DNA of 64,000 nucleotides, taken from positions 29,624,626-29,688,625 of the forward strand of contig CM053327.1 of the NCBI GenBank assembly GCA_028583605.1, read 5' to 3'. The position numbers and the translations under genes are program-made. This document shows, piece by piece, positions 23,118 through 35,100 of this stretch (within the stretch, counting starts at the first letter, position 1; the number at the start of each line of letters is the position of its first letter). Below the pieces are notes generated by a model. It saw nothing but the letters and a program-made list of their open reading frames with translations, made no database searches and was not told where the DNA came from. The DNA is from Dastarcus helophoroides. Taxonomy: Eukaryota; Arthropoda; Insecta; Coleoptera; Bothrideridae.

Positions 23118-26100
23118 TTAAAATCTGTCTGAGGGCAGGGCTCTGTTTAAGTAAATAAGAACCACCCTGTTTTTATAACTTAAAGTTAATGGGGTACGCT
23201 CAAAATGTGCAATTAAGTCTTCTAGTGTTCGGAATTGTAGTTCTTCATTTTCGGATAGACATATCATGTTGTTCGTCAACTTTTTGATCTGCACTGCAAA
23301 ATATTTTAATTCATGTTTTATTACCAAAGTTGTTAATGAATGTCTGCTTTTTCTAAAAACAAAAGCGCCTTCTGATAAATCCTGTAAAAGCGCTATTGCT
23401 CCTTTCTGGTCCGTATTCCGGTAAAACGCTTCGTTGTTCAAATTAACTGAAAAAAAGCATATTAGAAAATATTGCTTTATCAAGAACATTTCAGTTGTTA
23501 TTCAGCCAGATGTACACTTCATTGTTGTGGTAGTGGAGTTACTGAAAATTTTTCGTATATTTAAAAAGCAAAGTTAGTTGATGATGGCGGAAAAAGGCGA
23601 AATGTCGAATCGAAAGTATTGCTAGAGCAGCGTCTACCAACTTTTTTTATCATGACTCGATTGTTTTTATGCTTGCTCTTCGTGACCCACTAAAAGATTT
23701 TTTAACTGCATCTTAAAACTTGGTTTTTCTTCTCAAAATTTCAACCATATATTAAGGTTAAAAATCAATCGTATTTTTCTTCTAAAGTTTTTTATTTTCT
23801 GAAAATTTCGACTTTGGTCCCAAAATTTTACCTCTAAATCCCGAATGGAAGTTTCTGACATATTTGCTTTTAATCGTGAAATTGTTTTTTTTTTTCATCA
23901 AAGTTTCTTTTAAAATTTCGATACTTAATGTAATGAACGTAATGAAAATATGACATTTATTTTTACTATTAAAATTTAATGCAATCAGAAGAAAATAAAA
24001 AAAACGATTTTTTTGCAAATATCTTCAAAAATTGTCGAAATTTTTAAAATTTTAAAATATGACGTTGCGTGGTTTCTGGGTAGCCTGCATAGATATAGAT
24101 GTTGTGAAACTTACGCTCTACGTTAGCATTACAAGTTGCTTCAATTTGCGAGATTCTCGGGATATTGTAAGGAGGAGCAGGTAACGTGTTTTGGTTATTT
24201 GCTTCTTTTGTCTTTGCTATAGTTCCAGTTTGTTTCGCTTCCATTTTGAACTCTCTGTCACGTAATTCCTTTTTAAGTTTTTCGGCCATCATTGCTATTT
24301 TTTCTTCGAATGTTACTGCTGAAGTCTCCGCTCTAAATTGCGATGAAGTTGATGCATTAACAACTTCTGGAAGCACTGAAATTTAATTCGTATTAATCAA
24401 AAGACAAATTACTTATGTGCAGGGGCGCCCTTAGCCATTGCGAGGCTCGGGGCCGGTAGATCTTTCCGAGGTTCTTGTGTTTATGGAATTAGTTTAAACA
24501 AAGGCGTAGCTAGAATAGAGCAGGGTAGGGTGCTTCCCCCCTCTGGATAATGAAGTTAAACGAATATTTATATTCAACTTAGAAGACTTACTCTAAAAAA
24601 TTTCCATTCGACAAAATTCGTCCTTCTTTAAGTTATTGATATTTTCTCGAAATTTAATTGGTATTAATCAAAAGACAAATTACTTATGTGCAGGGGCGCC
24701 CTTAGCCATTGCGAGGCTCCGGGCGGGTAGATCTTTCCGAGGCCCTTGTGTTTATGGAATTAGTTTAAACATAGGCGTAGCTAGAATAGAGCAGGGTAGG
24801 GCGCTTGCCCCTCCCCCCCTGGATAATGCAGTTAAACGAATATTTATATTCAACTGAGAAGACTTACTTTAAAAAATTTCCATTCGACAAAATTCGTCGT
24901 CCTTTAAGCTATTGACATTTTCTCGAAATTTAATTGGTATTAATCAAAAGACAAATTACTTATGTGCAGGGGCGCCCTTAGCCATTGCGAGGCTCCGGGG
25001 GGGTAGATCTTTCCGAGGCCCTTGTGTTTATGCAATTAGTTTAAACATAGCCGTAGTTAGAATAGAGCAGGGTAGGGCGCTTGCCACCCCCCCTGGATAA
25101 TGCAGTTAAACGAATATTTATATTCAACTGAGAAGACTTACTCTAAAAAATTTCCATTCGACAAAATTCGTCCTTCTTTAAGCTATTGACATTTTCTCGA
25201 AATTTCAACTTATTTCTCAAAATGCATCTTTTTTTTATAAATTTCTTTCGAAATTTCAATTTTATTCCTAAAATTCAAATTCTTTCATCAGAGTCCGACT
25301 TTAGTCAAAATTTCGAATTTTTATGTCAAAATTCATAGTTTCATTTTTCGAAATTCTATCATTTCTCAAAATTTGTTTTTTTCGGAAACTTCGGCTTTTC
25401 TTTAAATTTGATTTTCTAAAAATGTTGCCTTGTTTATCAAAATTTAACTTTTTCCCCAAAATTTGATCGATTTTTTTGATAAAAATATTTATCTGGAAAT
25501 TTTTATAATGACTTTTATAGGAAATTTGTAAAAAGACAAAAATTCCGAGAAAATTTTCCCTGGAATGGTTTATTAACTAAAATACAACTTGTTTCTCAAA
25601 ACCTTGATGTTTTTATCAATACTAGACATTTGCTAATTTGTCTTTTTTTCAAAATTTCCACAAAATCTGACTGTCTCTGAAAAATTTCGAGTGTTTACTA
25701 AATTTCGACTTTTTTCTTAAAATTTCGATCTTTTTTTTCCAAGGGAAAAAACAAAATTTGCGGAAAAAGAAACGAATTTAAAAAATCGAAACTTGGATAT
25801 TTCACTCAAAATCCATCCTTTTTCGCAATATTGAAATTTATCCTATAATCCCATTCTGTATGTTCCAGGAAATTTAAATATTTTTCCTGGAAATTCGTAT
25901 CTTTCTTAAAATGTTGACATTTTTTCAAGATTCGTTTTTTTCATAAACGGCTATTCTCAAAATTGTACTTTTTCTTAAAGTTTGAATGATTTCTGGAAAA
26001 TTTCGATCTTTAATACTTTATTTGGCAAATTTTCTAGAAATGTCGACTATTTTTATTAACATCAGGATTTCTGAAAATTTTCATCTTCTGGAATCTGATT

Positions 26101-29100
26101 TTTCAGACATTTTGACAGGTTTCTTAAAATTTGCCTTTTTTTCGATATTTTTATATAAAAATTTGATATTCAGCTTTACTAAAAATTTTAAATTTTTCTC
26201 TTAAAATTAGTTTAAATTCATCCTTTTCGAAATTCCAACTTTATTCCCAGAATTCTACTTTTTGGACTCTTCTTTCGAAAATCATTTTTTCTATCCAAAT
26301 TCTCCCACTTTTTTAAATATTTGTTTTCTTTTTAAATTGTAACTTTTTAAATTTGACAATTTCAACTTCATATTTCGCCTCATTTTTGAAATTTTGACTT
26401 TTATTTCAAAATGCGATGTTTTAATTTCTGGAACTTTCTGGACTATTTTCTCGAAACTGGCTTTGCCTTTGAATTTCAGTTTTCTTGAAATGCATATTAT
26501 CGAAAATTAAAAATGTAAAAAAAAACATTTTTGAGTAATTTCGGGAAAAAGATTTGCTGTACATTCATTTTCTTTATTGAAATTTAAATATTTTGTCAAA
26601 ATTAGAATAAAAAAGTTAAAATTTCGAGAAAAGTGTTTTTGGAAATGGCGAATTTTTTCACAATATTTGATTTTTGAGAATATTTTCAGCATTTTTCGAA
26701 TTCTTCCGAAAGGTTGGGTTTTTATTAAATTTCGGTTTTCTAAAAAACCCTTTTTCAAAATAAGGTTTTTTCTCAAAATTCGTCGCTTTCGAAATTACGA
26801 CTTTATTCTACTTTTTCATCTCAAAATTGAACTTTCATTTATTTAGAATTCGGTTTTTTCTGAATTTGTTTTTTAATTTAAATTTCCGAAATTTTCATGT
26901 TTCTCAATATTTGTCTTATTCTGGAAATTTTGACTCTTACTTCAAATAGGGATGTTTTATGCTTCTGAAAATCTCCACTTACAGTGAAAAATTTTTCTGA
27001 AAGTTCTAACTTTTTCTGCAAATTATGTCTTCTTTTCACAAAACTCTACCTTTAAAAATATATTTTTTTTTGAATTTTCAACAATTTTTGAAATTTTTCG
27101 AAAGGTTAGGATTTTATTTTAAACACGATTTTCTAACCATTCCAACTTTTTACCAAAATTCGTTTTTTCCTTGAAATTTGTCTGTCTCAAAATTAAACTT
27201 TTGGTAGAAAATGTTCACTTTTCTTCAAGATATTTCAACCTTTTTTTCGACATTTCGACGGTATTTTTCAAAAATCGTTTTATTTCGAAATATTCGAAAT
27301 TTCGATAGTTTTCAAAGTTTTCCGAAAGGTTCGGTTTTTATTTTATATTCAGTTTTCGCAGAGTTCGGCTTTATTTTCAAATTTTAAAATTAATCTGAAA
27401 ATTCGATTCTTCAGTTCATGTAGTTACATGAAAATATACATATACTCAACCGGAACGTTTTTCGGTTTTATTTTCTTATCAATTTTACAAAATAATTCTT
27501 GCCCCTCCCTGAACGAAATCCTACCTACGCGCATGAGTTTTAACAATGATGCTTGACGAGAAATGCAAAGTCATAAATAAATTTAGACTTTTAAAATTGT
27601 TTATTGGAAATTAAGAAAAATTAATAAACACAAAGATAACAAATTATTAATTAATGTCTTAAAAGAATCGGAGATTTAGAAATGATGACGGCCGCTCTAA
27701 TATAAAAGTATAGCTCCACGTCAGTTGACAGGTGAAATGAAACACGGGAATTCCCCGAATCGTAAACACGAAGGAAATTTAGGTTTTGTTTAGCTTTTGC
27801 AGTTGGCAGCACTTGTGCCACTGGTACGAAATTTCGTCAATGTGAAAAAAAAGGAAAAAAACATTCATTGGAGCGAATGAGACAGATATCCGCGCCATAA
27901 CTACCACGCAAGAGAGCAGCAAGTCGAGTTTTACAACACGCGGCGTAAGGCGCGAAATTCAAATGCACATTAAAATTCGCACTATTGCGCGAGTGCGCGA
28001 GGCCCCCTGCAAGAGCGAGGCCCGGGGCGGTTGCGCTGCTTGCCACCCCCAAAGGCCGCCCCTGCTTATGTGCCAATCTAATGTTTCGCTCACGAAATTT
28101 CGATTGAGCTTCAGGTTTAAGCTCTGAATATTTTCAGAGCCTAAAGCTCTCAATTTTGAATAAACAATTTTCAAAAAAAATACCAACATTATGGGATAAT
28201 TCTAAAAGTTTACTTTCATTTCGAAATGTTTATTTTAAATTGGGTACTTCACTTTCTCTTAAACTTTTGTAAATTTTGTTTTTCGAACATTAACTGTATT
28301 TAAGAAAAACTAACAATTTGTAAAAACAAATTCAAGTCTGAAGATGAAATTTCCTGAAAAGTTGTAAAAGAAAGTTCACAAGCTTATTTTGTTTTAAAAA
28401 TTCTATAAGTTAAAATTCGAAATTTTTACAAAAACTTGAATTACGTTTAGTATTTTCCTGACACGATACACATCCTTTTTTGAAAACATATCCAAAACAA
28501 AAACTCGAATGTTTCGAATTTCTCATTAGACTTTAACTTCTAAATTCGACATTTCGAAACGCAGACATTTTTAAAAGCCCCATCAAACAAATATTCTAAT
28601 ATTAATTTAGGATCTATCAGCTACTTTTTGTGTTATTCTATAAAAAGTAGGGGAAAGGGGGAATGATGAAGGGATAGTTCAAATATCACGAAGGAATGTT
28701 GCACTAAGCTTTTTTCTTTAATTATTCACAATTTACTTTCTTTAAAAACAACTTTATTAAATATTTTTGTAAGTATCTTATTTAAGAGCAAAAATAAAAT
28801 ACTACCTTTTCAGCTTTACCTGAGGTTAGTGGAGCAATGGCGAACCAGCCCAAATTATCAGTTATTACCATTCAATTACCACAGAAATCATATTGGTACG
28901 GGCTTATCGGTTCGATTGATTACACTTATCGAATAAGACTCACTTTATTACTAAACTCAACTTGGATCACCACAATTGACAATTAACTCACTTATTATTG
29001 ACTTCTACTCTAAATCCTATGTCATCTATTTACATTGTGTTACACTGCCTCTCCCTTAGGAATGATCGTCCCGATCAGTACCAATCAGTCACTTCGCCAC

Positions 29101-32100
29101 TATATTTGCATAGTCTGTTCAGGTCTACCACTTTCATTTTACTCCTGGAACTACGCTGGATCCTGTATACCAAGTCGTTGATCCTCTTCAGCACTTTGTA
29201 CGGCCCTTCCCAAGATGGCGTAAACTTTGGCGAAACTCCTTTCCTTCGCTGAGGGTTGTATATCCATACCAATTCGCCCTCACTGAAACCACCATGATTG
29301 GCATTCACGTCATACCTGGCCTTTATCCGGTCCGTCGCCAAGTTAATCTTCGTCCGCACCAGGGCATGCGTCTCCAATATCGCTTCCCTCAAGTCATCTA
29401 CGAAACCGATCGTTTCCCTGGGGATCTCCCTTGGTGATCCAAACACCAAGTCACACGGAAGCCGCAGTTCCCTCCCGAAGATCACTTTTGCCGGAGTCTG
29501 ACTTGTAGTTTCATGAGTTGCCGCGCGATAGGCCATCAGAAACAGTGGTAGATGTCGGTCCCAGTCGGTCTGATGCTTGGAAACGACCTTCGAAAGATGT
29601 TCCTCTAAGGTCCTGTTAAATCTCTCCACCATTCCGTCAGACTGTGGATGAAGAGGTATTGTTCGAGTTTTTCTTATTCCAAGAAGACGACACACCTCTT
29701 AGAAAACACCCGATTCAAAGTTCCTTCCCTGGTCTGAGTGTAGTTCCAAGGGAACACCAAATCGACAGATGAAGTTGTCCACAAGAATCCTTGCGACTGT
29801 GGTAGCTTCTTGGTTTGGGATGGCGTAAGCTTCAGGCCATTTACTGAAATAGTCCATGGCCACCAGGATGTACTTGTTTCCATCGTCTGAAGCTGGGAAT
29901 GGCCCTGCTACATCGATTGCAATTCTTCACTTCTAGATGTTACGTGCGTTATCGGTTCGAATTGATTACTCGTGATGGATTATATCACTTTATTACCAAT
30001 TTAACTCGGCAACACTTCAACTGAACAGTAACTCACTACTTATTTACTAATTGCTAACCCACTAACTACACTGACTTCTAACTGACTCTTGACATGTGAC
30101 ACTACTGCCTTTATTACTACTACTTTTATGGGGAGTTTCGTGCCTGCCACAGTAACCTTGACTCCTGGGTCTCTTATTCCTTCTATAAAAATTCTAGCTG
30201 CGTAAAGTTCCACAAATTCAGTTGGTGCTGTTGGATAGACGGCATGAGCCAGTCTTTTTACGTCAGCCTCGAATTCTTGCAGCGTTTCATCACTTTTCTG
30301 CTTCCTTACTAGTAGTTGCGACTGGACGACTTCTGGCAAATAATGGTCTCCAAATCTCAGCTCTAAAGCCCTAACTAAATCTTCATAGCTAGCTAGTTCG
30401 TGTTCAGACAGAGCTCGAAGTAGTTCCAGAGCTTTTCCGCGCAGGCATACCACCAATGACGTCGCCTTTTCGCCTTGCGTCCACCGATTGGTCCTGGCCA
30501 GCAGCTTCGAACTGTATTCTGTAGGCCTGGAAGGATGTTTTCCCATCATAGGTCGGAGGTTTCACTTTTTGGGAAGAAATAGCGGGTACACTTTCAAATT
30601 CATCTTTTGTAGTTTGTCCACTTAACAACTTCTTCATGGTCTTTTGGATGTTCCTGATCTTTTTTTTGTGTTACTTTGTCCAAATCAAGAAGCTTGTTAT
30701 TAAATTCTTTTTTTACTTCTCCAATTTCTTCCCTGACTTCGCTCATCTCTCCTTTCATTCTCGCAATTTCTCCTTTAACTTCGCCAATCTCTTCTTGCAT
30801 TTCCTCTTTTATTCCTGTAATTTGTTCTTTCACTTCTTCTTCCATTTTTTCAGTTATATTTGTTAATAGACTATGCAATTCTTGTTTGTCTGCATTCCTT
30901 CTCTGTTCTTCTTGTCGTCTTCGTTCTTCTTCCTGTTCTTTTTCTTGTCGTCTTCGTTCTTCTTCCTGTTTTTTTTCTTGTCGTCTTCGTTCTTCCTCCT
31001 GTTCTTTTTCTTGTCGTCTTCGTTCTTCCTCCTGTTCTTTTTCTTGTCGTCTTCGTTCTTCGTCTTGTCGCCTTCGTTCTCTTTCCTGTTCTTTTTCTTG
31101 TCGTCTTCGTTCTTCGTCTTGTCGTCTTCGTTCTTCCTCCTGTTCTTTTTCTTGTCGTCTTCGTTCTTCGTCTTGTCGTCTTCGTTCTTCCTCCTGTTCT
31201 TTTTCTTGTCGTCTTTCTTCTGCTTGGTCTTTAAACATTGCTAACAACGCTTACATTTGTTGTTCCATTTTGACCGATTTTAATCTTGTATCCATAAAGC
31301 GTAGGAGAATGTTCAAGATTTTACTTGACGCGCCTCGTATAAACTATTTAACAGTTTAAAACGTCCGAGATAAAGTCAAGTACGGCACCTGGCACGAATT
31401 TTTTTTGAGTAATAAAGCACAATCCACGAATAATCCCGCTTCTGACACCAGATGTTACGGGCTTATCGGTTCGATTGATTACACTTATCGAATAAGACCC
31501 ACTTTATTACTGAACTCAATTTGGATCACCACAATTGACAATTAACTCACTTATTATTGACTTCTACTCTAAATCCTATTTCATCTATTTACATTGCGTT
31601 ACACTATTGTCACTCTACCGATGGTGATGATCATCTGAACATTTCGTGTGCTCAATTTTTACATGATTAACACAACCTAATCTTTAAATGGGGGGCTTTC
31701 AGATTTTTCGTTAAAAAAATACAAAAATTTTCATTACTACATTTTTGGACTCTTGTTTTTTATTATTTACATTGTAATAACAATTCTGAATAACTTGGAA
31801 ACCTTTTAAAACTTTTTACGCTCTCATTGTGTAATGCCGAGTGTTCGAGATTGCTCCAACCACGGATTATAGGAGGATAGTGCACGAACGTAGAAAACGG
31901 TGTCGAAAAAACGTCTAGAGAGTAGGTAATACGTTCTCGTAATATCGGAAGTGATGGATTTCTACTACCAATGAGGAGCGAAGTGACTATTAAACAGCTT
32001 TTGGGAGAGAAAGAGAAAAGAAATAGTTGCAGCTACTCCACTTTCTAGACACATTTCGGTCAATATGGGGCGTGCGCTATCCTTATCCTATAATCCGTGG

Positions 32101-35100
32101 CCCCAACTCAGGCTGTTCGCAATTACCTTTAACAACTGTTTAATAGGCCATATTTATTTACTTTGTTCCTCATTGGATAACAGAAATTCATGACTCCTGA
32201 TACCGCGAGAACATACTACTTACTCTCTAGACACTTTTTCGACACCGTTTTCCGTACTCGTGCACTATCCTTCCTCAGTGGCGACTCGTAGCCAAAACCA
32301 ATGGGGGTGCTGCTTGGAGTTTTAAAATTTTTAAGATTTCGACTAGAAATTTCGACATTTTCAAAACGTTACTTTTCGAAAATTTTGAATTTCTTTGAAA
32401 ATTTGACAATGAAATCTTTTGATAATGTCGCGTTTCCTTGAAAGGTTGGATTTTTTCCAAATTTCTACTGTATTGCAAAATTTAGATTTTTTCTTGTAAA
32501 CGTTACTTTTCGAAAATTTCGAATTTCTTTGAAAACTTGACAATAAAACTTTTGATAATGTCGCGTTTCTTGAAAGGTTGGATTTTTTTCCAAATTTCTA
32601 CTGTGTTGCAAAATTTAGGATTTTTTCTTGTAATCTCGGACTTTATTTTAATTTTAAGTATTGATTTTTCTGAAAAACTGTGAACACTCTTTTAAAAATG
32701 TCCATATTTTCGTAAATATTTAGACTTTTCGGTGTTCTATCTTTTTTTTGTAATTTTTTTTTGAAAATTAATTTAATTTTCACCATTTGAAAATTCTTAC
32801 TTTTTCTGCAAATGTAAATTTTTTCAAAACTAGACTTTGACCTTTTAAATTTTCGACTTTTTTCTAAATTTCATCTTTGTTTATAATTTTTTTTTGGAAC
32901 ATCATAATTTCTTTATTGAAAATTTCGATTCTCAATAACTTCGACTGGTTTTTATTTAAATGCCAACTCTTCTTCAAAATGTCGACTTTTTTTTGGAAAG
33001 TCTCGATTAGTTTTTGATTTTTTTTGTTGAAAATTTCGCTGCTTCTTAATTTTGGTAATTCTTTCAAAATTTCGACTTTTTTGAAAATTTATGAAATGTT
33101 TGACATTTTTTCAAAATTTTTTTGACCTAAAATTTCAACTTCTTAAAATAATGTTCCACTTTGATTCAAAAACTTGGCTGCCAAAAATTTAAACTTTTTC
33201 CAAAATTTTAACTTCTCAATATTTCGAATTTTGAAAACCTCGATCTAGCTGATAATTTTCACTTGTTTTCAATTGTCCGGTTTCAAAAATTTTGGTTTAT
33301 ATTAAAAAGTTGAGTGCAAATTTCCCAACTATTTAAAATTTAAACTTTCGAATTATTTCGTAAATTCAATAAAAATTCTTAAATCTTTTGCAAATTTTCA
33401 CATTTTTTTAATTTCGACTATAAAATTTCGACTCTCTTTATAAAAATTTCTTCTTTTGCAAAATTTTCACTTATTTTGGAAATTTGATAGATTTGGAAAT
33501 TTTTACTTTGTCAACAAATTTCGACTTTCGTTATTGAAAATTTTAACCTTTTCTTAAATCTGCACTTTTTGGACATTTTCGACTTTTTATTTCAATTCCC
33601 ACTTTGTTGAAAATTCCAGTCTTTTTCAAATTTTTCAAAATTTTGCTTATTTTCCAAAATTTAAAATATTTGGAAAACTTAAAAATTTTGACTATTATTA
33701 TTTCAACTACTTTTAAAATTTTGACATTTTTTACTAATTATCGATCCTTAATTTGAAAATTATAATTTTTTTTTAAGTCGGACATTTCTTAAAATGTTTT
33801 ATTGAAATTTTTGACTAATATTTCGTAAAATTTCGACTCCTATTCAGAACTTCGAATTTATTTCAAAATTTCGACTCTTTTTGAAAACCTGACTTTTTTT
33901 TTTGAAAAGTTCAAACTTTTATATAAATTTTATTTATACATTTTTTTAAACAATTTCAATTTTCGATTCGAGATTCTTTTTAAACTTGAACTATAAAAAA
34001 TTACTACTTTTTCAAAATTTTACCTTTTCAAAATTTCAACTTCTTTGATAATTACGAATTTTTGGATAATTTTGAGTTTTCGGTGTTCTGTCTTTTTTTT
34101 GTAATTTTTTTTGAAAATTAATTATTAAATTTTTTTTTAATTTTTACCATTTGAAAATTCTTACTTTTTCTAAAAATGTAAATTTTTTCAAAACTGAACT
34201 TTGACTTTTTAAATTTTCGACTTTTTTCTAAATTTCATCTTTGTTTATAATTTTTTTTGGAACATCATAATTTTTTTATTGAAAATTTCGATTCTCAATA
34301 ACTTCGACTGGTTTTTATTTAAATGCCAACTCTTTTTCAAAATGTCGACTTTTTTTTGGAAAGTCTCGATTAGCTTTTGATTTTTTTTGTTGAAAATTTC
34401 GCTGCTTCTTAATTTTGGTAATTCTTTCAAAATTTCGACTTTTTTGAAAATTTATGAGATTTTTTTCAAAATTTTTTTGACCTAAAATTTCAACTTCTTA
34501 AAATAATGTTCCACTTTGATTCAAAAACTTGGCTGCCAAAAATTTAAACGTTTTCCAAAATTTTAACTTCTCAATATTTTGAATTTTGAAAACCTCGATA
34601 TATCTGATAATTTTCACTTGCTTTCAATTGTCCGGTTTCGAAAATTTTGGTTTATATTGAAAAGTTGAGAGCAAATTTCCCAACTATTCAAAATTTAAAC
34701 TTTCGAATTATTTTCAATAAAAATTCTTAAATCTTTTGCAAATTTTCACATTTTTTTAATTTCGACTATAAAATTTCGACTCTCTTTATAAAAATTTCTT
34801 CTTTTGCAAAATTTTCACTTATTTTGGAAATTTGAAAGATTTGGAGATTTTTACTTTGTCAACAAATTTCGACTTTCTTTATTGAAAATTTTAATCTTTT
34901 CCTAAATCTGCACTTTTTGGACATTTTCGACTTTTTATTTCAATTCCCACCTTGTTGAAAATTCAGGTCTTTTTCAAATATTCAAATTTTTCAAAATTTT
35001 GGTCATTTTCCAAAATTTAAAATATTTGGAAAACTTAAAAATTTTGACTATTATTATTTCAACTATTTTTAAAATTATGACATTTTTTACTAATTGTCGA

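Larger units (their letters stand above)
28894..31603 (-). mobile_element. Collapsed Ty3/gypsy LTR retrotransposon
   Basis: Two 151-bp LTRs (28894-29044 and 31453-31603) are near-identical, begin TGTAAC and end GTA(A/C)CA on the minus strand. A primer-binding-site-like TGGTGTCAGAAGCGGG follows the upstream LTR, and a purine tract (AAGGGAGAGGCAG) precedes the downstream one. Order on the minus strand is LTR, gag, then directly integrase; protease, reverse transcriptase and RNase H are missing. At the gag-integrase junction (about 29937-30060) lies a piece of a related LTR (TGTTACGTGCGTTATCGGTT), suggesting a recombination deletion. No convincing target-site duplication. Confidence 0.85.

Noticed and set aside
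24378..25200. CRISPR-like array
   Set aside because: Units of over 270 bp are full tandem copies with no spacers, and the window is clearly eukaryotic.
30636..31359. Plus-strand frames rich in Cys/Ser/Leu/Phe opposite gag
   Set aside because: They are the complement of the ERRRQEKEQ coding repeat and have no other coding signal.
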